This document shows positions 42,946 to 55,640 of a stretch of DNA of 64,000 bases, piece after piece. Position 1 is the stretch's first letter. Every line of letters starts with the position of its first letter. The notes under the pieces were generated by a model. That model made no database searches. It was not told the DNA's origin and saw nothing but the letters and a program-made list of their open reading frames with translations. The translations under genes were made by a program, and so were the position numbers. The DNA is from Pogona vitticeps. Taxonomy: Eukaryota > Chordata > Lepidosauria > Squamata > Agamidae. The DNA lies in NCBI RefSeq assembly GCF_051106095.1, contig NC_135786.1, positions 19,733,501 through 19,797,500 of the forward strand, in the 5' to 3' direction.

Positions 42946-45715
42946 TTGATTACAAATAACAGGTTACATGCAATTAATTCCTTTCTCCAATAATAAAGGT
43001 AAAATTCAGTCATGTTACAATTTAACAATGGGGGATACATCTGCTCCTTTACTTATTTTTATAATTATTTGGATGTGGCATTGAATGGGGAGAAGGAATA
43101 TCACATGATTCAAATGCAGGCTCATGTTGAATATTCTGCTATTTGGGGTGTTGAGATGATGATGAGTTGGCCAGGAGGAGTATGTATTTTGTAACTCAAA
43201 CTACTTATTTTGTTTAACTTCTGAAGGTGAAAAGTAGAGAGATGGTTTTAAAAAACAGTATTAGCAACCAACTACTTTACTTTTTGGTCTTTGAAAATAG
43301 AATTCTAACAAATTTATTTCTCACAAGTAACTTCCAAGGTCTACATGTATATACACTGCTGTTCTATTCCAGAAATGGCCGTGTTAAATTCTACACAGAC
43401 TTGGCATAAGATGTTTTCTGTTTTTACTCGCAAATTTATGCAGAAACGCCATATTCTCAGAAATGTGGCCAATCCCAGCTGATTTCGATTAAATATGAGT
43501 TCATCACTCTCTTTTATTTCTGGGGGACCACTGTCCCCCACTTCAAAAAGAGGGACTGAAGAGATCAGCCATTGATAATTTCTCTCTTTATCTTTATCTC
43601 TTTGTTTGCAGCTCCGAATGCCATCCATACCTGCTTTGTCTTTGTAATTGTTTTAATTAGCTACTCAGCATGGGCCCCTGACAGTACTTGTGATAGAGCA
43701 TTATGGCCCACACAGCAGGATAGAGCCGGCTGTTAACATGAAACACAGACATTATGGCAGGCTTAATTTCTTTGTGTCAAATTTATGCCCCCCCTTACCT
43801 TTTTTTTTATCCCCACCCCCACTGACCTCTTTTGGGGGGGACTTCCAAAGGGTTATTACTGCTAAGCTGATACTAAGCTTGGTTTTTCACATAGGGAAGA
43901 TTTGCCAAAAACTCTTCCCTTGGCAAATAAACACAAAAACTATCGGCAGGAAGGTGTAAAAGCCAAGTGTGGGGATAATGGAAACATTTTGGAAAATGAA
44001 TACATAAAAATAAATGTATCTGAGATTGGCAAACAGCCCACTCAGTAATTATTTGGGAAGCTTCTGGACTCTTTCCCCCCCCCCCAATGTCTTGGGTTGT
44101 GGGGGCACTTTGTAGGTACTGTTTGTTCTTACACCACATCCTTCTTTTGTAAATAGGGATCTGGCTGTTCAATTATGATGCAGATCCACAGGAATTAGCA
44201 GTAAACTTTGGAATGAGTTACCCTTTGCAGACCATTCTGTCATTTAACAATGCAAAAGGCCTGCCAATATCCATGTGTCCCTTGGATTTCTAGCATTTTA
44301 AAGTGCTATTTTCTTAGACATCAAAACACCAGCTGGCCACTTTTCAAAGTTTGGGGAGGGGAAGAAAATTCTGGTGGATGTGCACATAGGAGGAGAGGAC
44401 GGACCTTTCTATAATAGGATTTCCTTAAAATATGAATTGCATAAACTTAACTTCAAGTAATTTGGTGCCAATTATTACATCAGCCCAGCTGTCCTCGGAA
44501 CATTCATAAAAGCATCTGATTTATTAACCAGGAATGTTATAAAGGGTTATTTTCTGTTTGAAAAGTAAAGTGTAAAGTCTTTGTGTTTTAAGCTTTAACT
44601 TGTTAACATACTTGTTGGCTTTTGAAGATAAGACTGCTTTTGATGTTGGATTTAGTATGCCACAGAATGGTATGCATGTTTAAAAGGGCTATTTGCTTTT
44701 TCCAGTATAAAGTGTGTATTGGAAAATCTGATATCTGGCATCTGTAACCGTGTAAAAGCCATCTTACCAGTCCGAACCCCCAAAGTAGCTATCTCAAGGC
44801 ATTTATGGGTGAAAAGATTCAATGGATCACTTATAAATGAACAAAGGAGCAACATATTAAAAATAAATAAAGTAAACCAAGTTGTATTTAATGTTGAATA
44901 TGTCTGATCACAGAAGTTTCCTTTCGTATGTGACTGGCTTGATTTAATATCCAGTTGCTTCCAAATAACACTTTTTGTGTATTTATTTATTTATTCTTTA
45001 CATTTCATTTATTCTTTATGGGGGCAAATACCTAATTTTGAGACGGTGCAATGCTAGGTAGACAAGACAAAACAGCAGGTTTCAAGAAAATGTCTAACCA
45101 GGTAAAAATCTCTTATATTCTGGTTGTGCTGGCATTCTTTTCCCAACTCCACAGTTTTAACCAACTAATTGGTCAAAATTGATCATTAACCAGCAAGCAG
45201 CGTTCATTTCTTTTCATGACCTCAGGCCAGTAATTACAAATGGTAGATGTTGCATGCTTTGGTCATTTACAGGATGCTTCCCCAAATTAAAGGGCCAAAC
45301 TATATGTGGAACAGAGGCTCTGTACTTAGATCTTTCCATGTCTTTTTTCTTTTGTTATTAAAAGCAGTTGGGGTTGGGGGTTGGATGGACACTGTTCCAG
45401 GGAAAGAGGGCTTAACTCCCTCTCATGCTGATTTCCTGATACAAATTACTCACTCCGCCTTCACAGAGGGAAAAACAGAAAAGGCAGAAGTATGAGACCC
45501 AGCTTGAATTGTTCACCAAGTGATAGGTGCGGGGCCCAAATTTTTTAAGAAGGAAGGCTGCTGGTTGAGACCTCCAGATGGCTCTTGTTCATATAGATCT
45601 CTGGCCATGACTGTTGTCTGGAAGCCACCTTGCCTGTTTGCTTGATCTGCTTCCATCTATTCCCCTGTGGGGTTACCCATTTTGGAGCACTGGAGCCAAA
45701 TTTCATACAGTATAT
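42946..45715. other. Long repeat-poor intergenic stretch
   Basis: No gene and no clear repeat over about 2.8 kb, unusual in this repeat-dense window. Pieces such as 43560-43780 and 44170-44640 hold TAAT- and GGAATGT-type motifs and look like conserved noncoding DNA, but this is an impression without an alignment. Confidence 0.35.
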
Positions 45716-45719
45716 CATA

Positions 45720-45935
45720 GGGAGAGCATCTACTTATTGTTATTTATTTGTTCAAAACATGAATATATACGGCGTTTCTCCTCAAAGATATCCGAGGCAG
45801 TTTATCGTATTAAAAAAAAGTATAAAAAAAACTTTTAAAAGCCTCTCACAATCAATTATTACAATATTAAAACAGACTGAAACAAATATGAAATTAAAAG
45901 CCAGGGGACAAAAACAGTAGAAGCCCTTCTAAAAA
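45720..45935 (-). mobile_element. L2/CR1-group LINE 3' end, antisense
   Basis: TATACGGCGTTTCTCCTC, CGAGGCAGTTTATCGTATT and an AAAC-rich stretch match the start of 19885-20440. Confidence 0.55.
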
Positions 45936-46845
45936 CACATGGGGGGAGGGAAGCTTCATACACCACACACAAAAGAAGGACACATTTGTTAGCAGACAGA
46001 GGATAACTTAGTGTACAGATTTGCATAATATCTGCATATACTAATTGTATAGGAGTAAATGTGGAAATATGGATCACAACCTGTGATCTATGTTCTATGT
46101 CAGTAGTCTGTCCAGGGAGCAACTGTTGATGGGCACCTTTAGTTACTTATTGCCTTATTTGTTCCTTCTCCTTAAGTCTTTAAATCACACTTCCTGTAGG
46201 ACCAGCCTTTAGATACAGGGTGCATTCAAACAGAGGGCTGCCATTTATATAAGATGACAGATGACCCAGAGATTCTGATTGGCTCTAACATAATACTGTA
46301 CCATGCTTTGAGCACCGTTAGATTTCTTTGCTGCTTTAGTCTGCTTGGATTTCTGCTTGTTTGGGTCATTTCTCTGACTTATGGGTGCAATGCAGAGTCC
46401 CTCCAGAATCTGCCTAACATCAAGCCTGGTTCCATCAGGAAGAATTATCAGGAAGCTAGCAGGCCCCCCATCTTGGCAGAATCTCCTTTTACCCTGGCTG
46501 TACCCAGCCTGACTAATAATATCTGGGAGTCAACCACCATTTAAATTTCTCATGGCACTTGCAATGCAGCTTCATTCAGTCCAAATTACTCTAATAAATG
46601 TAAATGGCAGCTCTAGAGTGGTTACCACTGCTTCTCCCTCATCCCCCAAACACGTGTCTCTTGTTATGCATCAGTGTGGAAAAGACAAGGCGTATTTTAT
46701 CAAGATCCCTGCAAATCTGACACCCATCCTTGTCCTTACCTGATACCAGCCCCATCACCATGCAGATTAATATTCATGTCCCAGGCCGTTTTCCGGCATA
46801 TGGTACAACTCATATTCAATGCTTTGGTTTTCATTATCTTATCTA
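45936..46845. other. Intergenic, no gene recognised
   Basis: A 96-codon frame at 46254-46544 contains one hydrophobic stretch (FLCCFSLLGFLLVWVISLTY) but has no recognised relatives, no splice context and no repeat signature; probably chance. Confidence 0.35.
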
Positions 46846-46847
46846 AT

Positions 46848-47012
46848 TTTGCATGGTAAGCAGAGACAGCCCTGGTTAGTATGTGGATGGGAGCCCACAA
46901 GAATAAACAAGATGCTGTACTTCTTTTGAAACCCTGGAGAGCTGCCGTTCAGAGTTGACAACACTAGGCTAGATGGATCAATGCTCGGATCCAACACAAT
47001 ATAAGGCAGTTT
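46848..47012 (+). repeat. 5S rRNA-derived SINE (SINE3 type)
   Basis: GGTAAGCAGAGACAGCCCTG, GTTAGTATGTGGATGGGAG and AGATGCTGTACTTCTTTT follow the 3' half of 5S rRNA, with drift. A SINE tail follows: ACTAGGCTAGATGGATCAAT then TATAAGGCAGTTTCC. It is a fossil, not a working 5S gene. Confidence 0.75.
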
Positions 47013-47825
47013 CCAGCGTTGCAGGAAGAAGCCATGCCACTCTATCATCATCACCATGACTTACTGTACTTTCAGCTGTGCCATCACAGATCTTTACTTC
47101 TGGAATGTCCAACTTGTATTTTTGCTATAGGATTGTTTCCAAAACGACTGAACTTTTCAAAACTCATCATGATACTCGAGGCTGAAGCACTCAATTTTGT
47201 TGCACAAGGTTTCTGGCATTAATGCTTAGCTAGCTTGCACAGTGCAAACAGCGGGTTTATAATGGCAGCTGATTATTTTCTAGTTTTCATTTTGAAATAG
47301 GTGGTGAAATGTTGACATACTGAGAGCAAACATCACAAAATCTTTGACTGGGTCAATAGGTTACTCACAAATGTGTGGGAAGGTTAATCCCAAAGCTCCT
47401 GTCCTCCTAAAGTACCCATTGTTTTATGTATCCATAACCCTGGAAAAAAATATCATAAAGGACCTACTCTTTAAACCCCTCCACCTTCCCGTTTCCAGGA
47501 AGCTAAATTCATACACTTCTCACAAATGAATGACACGTAATCCACAATTTTTATGACCTCTCACTGCACTTCCAAATTAGTTTTTTTTTGTCACAGTAAC
47601 AAGGACTATTTTTCTTTCTGTTCAAGTTTAACAAAACTGCGGGACCATCTATTCAAGAGCAGCATGGTTGTTTGCTGGCAAAGGGTAATGTTTTGAACTC
47701 ACAATGTTTAATGGAGCATGTCTATGCGTGGTGCTTTCTAAAGCAACGTGGTATAGCCAGTCTGCTGCCCTTCAGATGGGAAACAGAGGCCAGCAGGTTT
47801 CACATGACTGGATTAGATTATTGAA
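47013..47825. other. Intergenic, no gene or repeat recognised
   Basis: Short chance frames only; unique sequence. Confidence 0.4.
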
Positions 47826-47829
47826 GTAG

Positions 47830-48235
47830 GACTGGGAAACCTATGGCCAAATCCTGATGCAGCCGTGAAGTTCTCCAAGAGACCTTGGACTGTTTCTCCA
47901 TCTAATCTATCTTGCAGAATTACTGTGAAGATATTGGTAGGAAATCAAGTACACTGACCTGATGTCTTGGAAAGAAAGGTAGGAGATAAATATAGATCTG
48001 GAAAGTGTTTTCGCAATTACATTTGGCTGCAGGTGATTACTTTCCCCAGTGTGGTGCAGTGGACAGGGTGACGGACTAGGACATAGGAGGCATGGGTTCA
48101 AATCCCCACTCAGCCATGAAAACTCACTGGAGTGTGGGACTGACAGAGCCACTCCTTAAATATCTCACTTACTTTGAAAGCCATATTAGGGTCACATAAA
48201 TGGGTTCCAACTGGACAGCATGTAACAACAACAAT
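47830..48235 (+). repeat. Two adjacent SINE copies, sense
   Basis: 47830-48010 is a worn SINE body (CAAGAGACCTTGGACTG...CTTGCAGAATTACTGTGAAG...GATATAGA-like end). 48045-48235 has TGGTGCAGTGGACAGGGTGA, GGGTTCAAATCCCCACTCAGCC and CAACTGGACAGCATGTAACA. Confidence 0.65.
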
Positions 48236-49060
48236 TGATGGTCAAAGTTCTTTTGATCACAAACTCTGCCTTACTCTGTTTCCAGAAGTCTATAATCACT
48301 TACTACCAAATACAAATCCTTGTTCCGATCTTCACACAAAATGTGCAAAAATCTCTAGAGTATGGGAACATGAGGAAGGAGGCTGGCAGGTACATATCTA
48401 CCCCTCTCTATGCAAACAAATGTCTGCCTATGGGACTGTTACCTGATGGGTTTGTGCCCTGAGAATTGACACAGGAGTGTGTGCATCTGCAGCTTCTTGA
48501 AACAGGATAGCATGTTATGATGTTTTTAAGGGGACTAGTTATATTTATGAAAAGGTCACTGGGAGGGCTGAAAGCCTGGCCATGTATTTCCAGAGCAACA
48601 GTTCCTAGGCCCCACTGCATGCTGGGTTAGCAGAATCCTATGCAGCACCTTATCAGGAAGAGCTGTCAGCAAAGAATTCCAATAATCCAATCCAGAGGTC
48701 AGAAGTGCAAGAATAAGCACCTACAAATCGGATTGAGCGAGCAAAATGGCAAAGCCAACTAATATTCCACAGATGACAAAGTGGGCTAATTCATCAGGCT
48801 TCACAAGTAATGAATGGAGATTGATTGGTGTAAGACATCTAACCTTCACCTTTTCCATTTTTTAACTTTACAGTAACCTGGAGTGGTAACCTTTCTCAAA
48901 GCAACCTCAGCCTAAGAATTGGGGGTGGGGGGGAGAGTCAGGACAGGCAAATGGATTTATGGAGAAAATGTGCCTTTTAACCTAATGATTAGAATCATCC
49001 TTGCAGCTGAGGGGAGTTGCTTGTCAAATATGTTTAAACTATGAAATTTAAAAAAATAAT
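48236..49060. other. Intergenic, no gene recognised
   Basis: Unique sequence; no coding or repeat signature that I can support. Confidence 0.35.
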
Positions 49061-49089
49061 GGTGGGCTCACGACAATTATTGTTACATG

Positions 49090-49400
49090 CTTTTCTTCCA
49101 GTGAGAGGCTCCTCTCCCCCATTTTTCCTCACCACAACCCTTTGAGGTGGGTCATGCCTGGCCCATGATCACCTAACATATGTCAGGACAGCAAAAGCAA
49201 TTGAACCTGGACCTCTCAAAATCCCAAGCAACACAAATTGTAGGACTTCTCGGACACAGGACACAGCTGGTTTGCAAGTCCTTTGAGAACTGCAGAACTG
49301 GAAGGAACCCTCTAGGATCATTGATCAAGGTGGTCCAGTGGAGAATCAAAGTCCCAACCTCTGACTCCACAGCTAGAGACCTAAACCACTGAGCAATAAA
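49090..49400 (-). repeat. Antisense SINE remnants (two types)
   Basis: 49090-49230 has ACAACCCTTTGAGGTGGGTC and TTGAACCTGGACCTCTCAAA in reverse. 49285-49400 has TGCAGAACTGGAAGGAACCC and GAGACCTAAACCACTGAGC, the reverse of the 60795 family. Confidence 0.65.
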
Positions 49401-50518
49401 CAACAAAACTCAGTTTGTGGGGAGAAAATGTTTACGAAAAATTAAAATGCAGCATGTCAAGCAGGAGAGAAGCTAATTCACATGCATGCGCGCACGCACA
49501 GGTACCAATCTCACTTAACTTCAACAACTTGCTAATCAATATTTGATTTACAGTTGACTGTGTGAATTAATCCAAATGAAAAAGCTTTGTGTTCAGAACT
49601 CTGCAAACCCCCTGCCTATGAGGTTAGTCTATAAGTGCTTCCTTCTCACATGCAAGCAGCACTTTGATGGTATTTTCCCTAAATGGCAAAAAAAAGAGAT
49701 AAAAGCCAAGTTAAAGCACTTACAAGTTCCATTGATTCCAATGAGACAGTTAAGTACATTCTTGAAAAATAAGAAAACAATGGCTATCTAAAACGGACAA
49801 TGGGGGAAATAACAAAGAGAAGAGAGGGAAAGGGAATAGATGGGAGAGTCTGGGTTGAGCAAATATAAATACTGTCAGCTTATTTTCACAATTAGAAATG
49901 AAGATTAATAGAATATGAGCCTTAATTAATTAATGTTAATTAATCATTTTGAGACTCATAGAGATTCTTCTGTACATGGGTCTGTGCGCCTCTGCAGAGA
50001 ATACAGTATTTGTTCCCAAAATTGCAAACAGCACAAAGAAATAACAAAACTGAAGGAAGGGTCACCTGACTCCATTTGAAAGGCAATCAACAGTAGAATG
50101 GATAAAAGCAAAGAATCTTTCACCAAGTATATTATTAACCTGTGGAATTTACTGCATATGGATATTTTACCGAAGCAAATGCTTTGGAGGACTTTAAGGA
50201 TTAGATGCATAAATGCAAAAAAAAGAGAGAAAGATAAAAAAAACATTTATTTTGGTTGCTCACTAGGATTAAAGGCCAAAGTACATATTTAAATGAATGT
50301 CTGGAGTCAAGCCACGGATCCTCATTGCATTTTGCCACCTTTAAAGAAAACCACATTGATGGAATTACTGTATCCCCTTTCACTCTGATTCCACACACAC
50401 CCCAATAACAATAATCACAAAATGCCATACTGTCTGCATCTGAAAAAAAAAGGGTCAATGTAATCCATGAAAGTTCACACTAAAATAAATCTGTGATGCA
50501 AGACTCTTCCTTTTAATT
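49401..50518. other. Intergenic, AT-rich, no gene recognised
   Basis: TTAATTAATTAATGTTAATTAAT occurs near 49922-49944 (over its length an A/T palindrome). No coding signature. Confidence 0.35.
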
Positions 50519-50519
50519 A

Positions 50520-50782
50520 AGAGCCTCGTGGCGCAGTGGTTAAACCGCTGTCCTGCAGCCAAGACTGTGCTCACGACCTGGGGTTCAATCCCAGCTAGCT
50601 GATTCAAGGTTGACTCAGCCTTCTATCCTTCCAAGGTCGGTAAAATGAGTACCCAGCTCGCTGGGGGGGGGGACGACAATGTGTAGCCTGCATAATTAAC
50701 TTGTAAACCACCCAGAGAGTGCTTGAAGCGCTATGGGGCGGTATATAAGCAGCACGCTTTTTCTTTTGCTTGCTTTGCTTAA
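50520..50782 (+). repeat. tRNA-derived SINE (GTGGCGCAGTGG family), near-complete
   Basis: TGGCGCAGTGGTTAAACCGC, GGGGTTCAATCCC, AAAATGAGTACCCAGCTCGC and GCGCTATGGGGCGGTATATA, ending with a TTGCTTGCTTTGCTT tail. This is the least diverged of four copies here. Confidence 0.9.
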
Positions 50783-51136
50783 ATTATAATTCAGATAATA
50801 AGGCAACATGCTCCCTCATGGGGGGAATCTGTGATCAGGATTTCTTCTTTCCTTAGGGGCTAACACAGGAGAGAGCAGGGTGAAGCCTACAGACCACATG
50901 CAGCTCCTAAGACGGCTTTGGAGGAGGCACCAAATGAACTAAATTTGGATCGGATTTAGCTCTTTTCCTTTCTTTCTTTTTTCTTTTGAGATTCTGTGAG
51001 TATGCGTACATTCCTGGCTCCTGTAGCACTGCTATATTGGCTGTTGGCACAAATCACACGGCTACAGTCCTTGCCACTAGAACAAGCAGCACCATAGCTA
51101 AATAGTGTGATGCAACAGAATGGACAGACTGCACTG

Positions 51137-51193
51137 TCTTGGGACAGTGCAGCTTGCCTAAGACATCTTGGGACAGTGCAGCTTGCCTAAGGC
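51137..51193 (+). repeat. Tandem duplication of about 29 bp
   Basis: CTTGGGACAGTGCAGCTTGC then CTAAGACAT, and again CTTGGGACAGTGCAGCTTGC. It lies in a worn antisense SINE (GGCCACACAGGTTGGGTCTA). Confidence 0.85.
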
Positions 51194-51454
51194 CACACAG
51201 GTTGGGTCTACTACTCAGACAGAGCCACGTGATGCCCTTCCTTCTGTACCCTTCTTGCATCACAGATTCAGTGCAATTGCAGTTCTAGTAGGGGCAGGGC
51301 ATGGCTGTTGTGGGAAGGAAGACCCAGGAAATTGCCTGTCCCTCATTTTAAAAATGTAGATACAACCTTTCAGCTACAAGCAAGGAGGAAGTTGCTCGTA
51401 GCTGATAATAATACATTTCTAGTCTTAACTATTTTGAAGTAGAACACATAGACC

Positions 51455-51680
51455 TTGAGAAGAGAAATCTCTCTGGAGAAGACCCTGATGTTGGGAAAGT
51501 GTGAAGGCAAGAGGAGAAGGGGACGACAGAGGACGTGATGGTTGGACAGTGTCATCGAAGTGACCAACATGAATTTGACCTAACTCCGGGAGGCAGTGGA
51601 AGACAGGAGGGCCTGGCGTGCTCTGGTCCATGGGGTCACGAAGAGTTGGACACAACTTAATGACTAAACAACAACAACAC
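51455..51680 (+). mobile_element. BovB LINE 3' end, sense
   Basis: AAGGCAAGAGGAGAAGGGGA, GAATTTGACCTAACTCCGGG, GGAGGGCCTGGCGTGCTCTG and ACTTAATGACTAAACAACAA follow the BovB ORF2 end and tail. 5'-truncated. Confidence 0.9.
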
Positions 51681-51776
51681 TGATCTTGGACTTCAGACAA
51701 GCATTTTTGGTAGAGTACACTTTGTGCAACCAGTTCTGTGCTAGATTACCTTTATATACCCTTTATGGCCTCTTTT

Positions 51777-51815
51777 AGTGATGGGAGTTGTAGTTGGACT
51801 ACAACTCCCATCACT
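51777..51815. other. Perfect 18-bp hairpin with ACTACAACTCCCA arms
   Basis: AGTGATGGGAGTTGTAGT (51777-51794) and ACTACAACTCCCATCACT (51798-51815) are exact reverse complements around TGG. The arm contains ACTACAACTCCCA, resembling the ZNF143/THAP11 (SBS) motif, and also the core words of the short hAT MITEs. Confidence 0.9.
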
Positions 51816-51819
51816 CCAG

Positions 51820-53137
51820 CCAGTAGTACCTATATTGGTTATGCATGATAGCTGCTGTAATCCATCACCTCCAGAGAGTGCTTATCTAAGGACCGTAGCA
51901 CTCAACACACTGCTTGTGAAAAGTAGAGTGAGCTTCCAGATACACCTGAATTACAGTGTGTGGGGACCTGTGGAGTGTAGACAATTGATTCTATCACATT
52001 TTTAGTTAATTATCTATGAGATGGGAACTGACTGGAGGCAGGGGGGTGGGGAATCCACACAGATAGCTGAAATTAGAAACTAGCAAGAATAGGCAGTTAC
52101 ACAAGGTGCTTAAATGCAAGTACTGTAAGGCCAAGCAAACAAGCTTCAAACCCAGCACAACCATAAGAACAACACCTGTCATGATCAACAATCTTCTGGT
52201 CCCCACAGCTCTGAAAGAAATAAGTGAGCATCAAACCCAAGAGGAATGGGACCCCCCCCCCCTTGCTGGGATTAACTGTGCCTGATAGTGGCAATGCTGG
52301 CTGTAGGATTCTGGAAATATTAGTCCCAAACAGAGCAACAACAACAAAATGGTGATTTTTTTCTGCTTGTCTCTTGTTGTCATTCTTTGTTCCTTTTTGT
52401 AGCTCTGATGCCTGATGGCAGAGTCATAAATCCTCACAACCAGCGGAGATGGACAAAGCCTTCTGGTCTTCCTGCAGATCATTGTTTTGAAAAGCACCAC
52501 CGTATTTTATTTTCACTCCATAATTGGTTTCTGGAGATACGTGTCCTTGCATTAAAGGGCCACAGTGAAATGGTTTTCACTGGGGAACCATTATGGCTCA
52601 CTCAGCCATAAAAAAAAAGTTAGATAAGATTACAATCTTTTTTATTTTGATAATATATTTAATATAGTCTTAATATTGTAATTTATTGTGTGTGTTTTAG
52701 TTGAACCTGTTTTTTTAAGTGTATGTTGTAAGTTGATTTGGGCCCCACAAGAGAGAAAGTTAGGATACAAAGAAACACACATACCACAAAGCAGCAAATA
52801 GTAGCCCTTTACATTTTATTGAAAAATAATGTTTTCTTTAGCAGAAAATCTGCCCTGTTATTGCGTGCCTTCAAAGAGAATGTTGTCAAAGCAGAGACTG
52901 TAGAATTGCTTTGTCCATGAAATGAAAACAGATTTTAAAAATATGCTCGTAGGACATATGTAATAGTGAAGAGCTGGTCTGAAATATAGAAACATGTTAC
53001 AGAATAAGGAGAAATTGATCTAATTTGGGGGGTTCAGAGGAAGCCATTTTCTACTAGGTGAAAGTCTTTGTCCAACTAGCCCAGTATTACTTCCTCCACT
53101 GTTTACAAGCCTTTTAAAAAACCTGGTCCTTATGATG
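51820..53137. other. Intergenic, no gene recognised
   Basis: Unique sequence with a C run near 52252. No coding or repeat signature that I can support. Confidence 0.35.

Positions 53138-53184
<47 letters not shown>
53138..53184 (+). repeat. (AAC)n microsatellite
   Basis: About 15 pure AAC units. Such tracts often extend from the CAACAA tail of BovB LINEs and SINEs, but no LINE body is recognised upstream. Confidence 0.95.
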
Positions 53185-53185
<1 letters not shown>

Positions 53186-55490
53186 CTCCTCTTTCTTCAT
53201 CCCCTCCTAATTTTCTTTGAAATTTGATAATATCACAACTAAAACCAAACTGAAGTATTTGTAAGTTTAGAGAGTGAAAAATTCATTTCAATTAGTTCAA
53301 TTAAGTTCCTCTTTTATATAAGTGGGAATAAAAAGTGTTTGTGTGTGAGCATGTGAAGAAACTACACAGTGTCTCTCCTGAAACTCGGATACCTGCTGCT
53401 GGAGGGGTATATGCACCATTGCCTGAAACTCAATGGTCTACTCTGAGTTTGCCAAAATGAAACACCTCTGCAGCACATTTTTGGCAGTGTGAAAAGCAGA
53501 CATAATAGTTATCTAATGTATTGTATTTTTACTGCTATAAATGGGAGGCTTGTTTGTGGGATTTCCTGCCTAGTGTGCCAAAATAATTTGACTGACTTTG
53601 AGCCCTATGCAACTTCACAGGTTTGTGGGTGGTGGGAATTTGCTCTCTTTGTCCATCCTTGACACTGGCTGGCAGAGACTCTGTGTCAGAGTTTCTTTCC
53701 TGCTATATATGCAATCCTTTAAAAAAAAAAAAGAAAGAAGAAGGAGCTGAATCTGATACCTTCTCCATATGATTCAGGCCCTGTAGCACATGATTAAGAT
53801 ATTTCCCTGCACTGTGTTTTTCATCTGACAAGCATCACACTCATTGCATATCTGCTTTCGTAGTCAGTTGTTCTCACCAAGGAAGCCTGAGAGTAACTAT
53901 ATCTGTTCAAGGAGGCCTTTGTGGCATCTCTAACAAATAATTCTCAGCACTTTCTCAAAACAATCATGTAGAGGGTTCTTGGAGAAAGATTATAAGCCTG
54001 ATCTTGTTTAAACCCAGAAGGCTACTTGTTAATGGGACAGGGTCACACAAACACAATTATATATAACCAGTCTCCATTCATCCTATTCACCTTAATAACC
54101 CAGCATCAGATCTAGACTTTTTATAACACGGATCTCAAGAAATGAGCATCAGGTGATACATGTATCTCACATGGGCTTCGGCCCTCAGGTTGTCTGGCTT
54201 CAGGGTGGAAACTCATGCATGCATGCGTGTTTGCTTGCTTCATTAAAAGTATTTAGAAATTACTTTTTTGCCCAGTACAGCCCCAGATTATAACAAAGCC
54301 CTGATTTCTGCCAAGCTCCAGATGCAGAACAGGGTTCGAATCATGCAGACTCATATGCAGGTGCAGCCCTACTGACCAGCTTACTCAGCCAAAGATGGAT
54401 CAAGCCCTTTGCCTTTAGGGGGATGAGAAAGGAGGATGTATTAATCTCGAGAGTTTTATCTATGCTCCAGCGTTCTAACTTGCTCTCCAATGTGCTTCCC
54501 TGATGTGGGCTGGACTCAGTGATCTGCACGTTTCCTTCCAGCTCTGCAGTTCTAAGGTAATGATGGTTCTAACTTGTTCCCGAAAACAGAATCAAATCAA
54601 ACAGCTCGAGTCCCTATTTTTATTTCATCTTGTTATTGTTATCTATGTCAATTGCTTGATTGGCCACACCCAGTATAGCAGGAAAATTCTGACTTGACGA
54701 GTTTCAGTGGGGCACTAAAGACTTCTATCTCTTCTTTTTGGATTTGAGGACGTTTGACATTGTAGCACAAGGGAAAGAAACATGGGGATCCCCAGCCAGG
54801 TTCATCCCTCTCAGCTCATTTCAAGGCTTTTTAGAATTCTTTGTGCTCTACGTTGGTTGCAAAGCTGGCTAGCCAGGTTGCTAGATCTGGTGGTGTTGTA
54901 TTGTTTCAAAGTACAGAGCATAGTTCAATGATGAACTTTGGAGCATCCTTTCTCCCAGGCAAGTAATACTTATACAGAGAAAATCATTCATACAACTGTT
55001 CATCCACCTGCCTGTGAAGGCATTAAGCAAATGTAGGCAAATTCACCTTATTGCAGGTAAGGATTGCTGGACTATATGTTGCCAAGTGCTCTAGTTGCAG
55101 CCTACTCTATATTCAAAATCAAGGCTATCACAACTATATATAGTATTTTTATGACAGCAAAATCACATCCTTTCTTGAACAGTCTAATGCAGAATACTAT
55201 GACTATTCCCAACTTAAAGAGACAGGATGGAGGCGAAGATATAACATTTAGAACAGTGAAGTGATCTGAACTTGAAAACATTACTTCATTGGGCTACAAC
55301 TCCTTCACAGCTGACTGGGAGATTCTGGGAGATGCCATTTGCAAAACTAATGCTTCCAAATTCTAGATATCACATCAAAGTTGTAACTCAGATTTGGGTC
55401 TTGTCAGTGCAGATCAATGCTTCTTCACCACTGCAGGACCCTGCTACTTTTGTGAAGTTAATATTTGCCTAAAGTCTGAGTCAATGAGAA
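53185..55490. other. Intergenic, mostly unique; SINE scrap at 54500-54560
   Basis: GGCTGGACTCAGTGATCTGC and CTTCCAGCTCTGCAGTTCTA mark a sense SINE 3' part. Otherwise no gene or repeat is recognised. Confidence 0.4.
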
Positions 55491-55494
55491 AATG

Positions 55495-55640
55495 GATAGT
55501 GACATGGATAGAATGTTGAACTAAGGCTCAAATATGGAAACTTATTGGGAGGAGGCAATGAAAAATGTCCCCTTGAACATCTCAGATCCCTCAAAAACCT
55601 ACCAGGGTCTCAATAAGTCAGAAATGACTTAATAGTACAT
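55495..55640 (+). repeat. tRNA-derived SINE 3' part, sense
   Basis: AGGGTCTCAATAAGTCAGAAATG and GACTTAATAGTACATG are the tail, directly followed by an antisense BovB copy. Confidence 0.6.

Noticed and set aside
46254-46544. 96-codon frame with a hydrophobic stretch, possible small membrane protein
   Set aside because: No relatives recognised, no splice or promoter context, and similar lengths arise by chance in this window.
46848-46925. 5S rRNA gene
   Set aside because: Only the 3' half is present, diverged, and it continues into a SINE tail.
49922-49944. TTAATTAATTAATG palindrome as a protein binding site
   Set aside because: Simple A/T palindromes of this size are expected by chance in AT-rich DNA.
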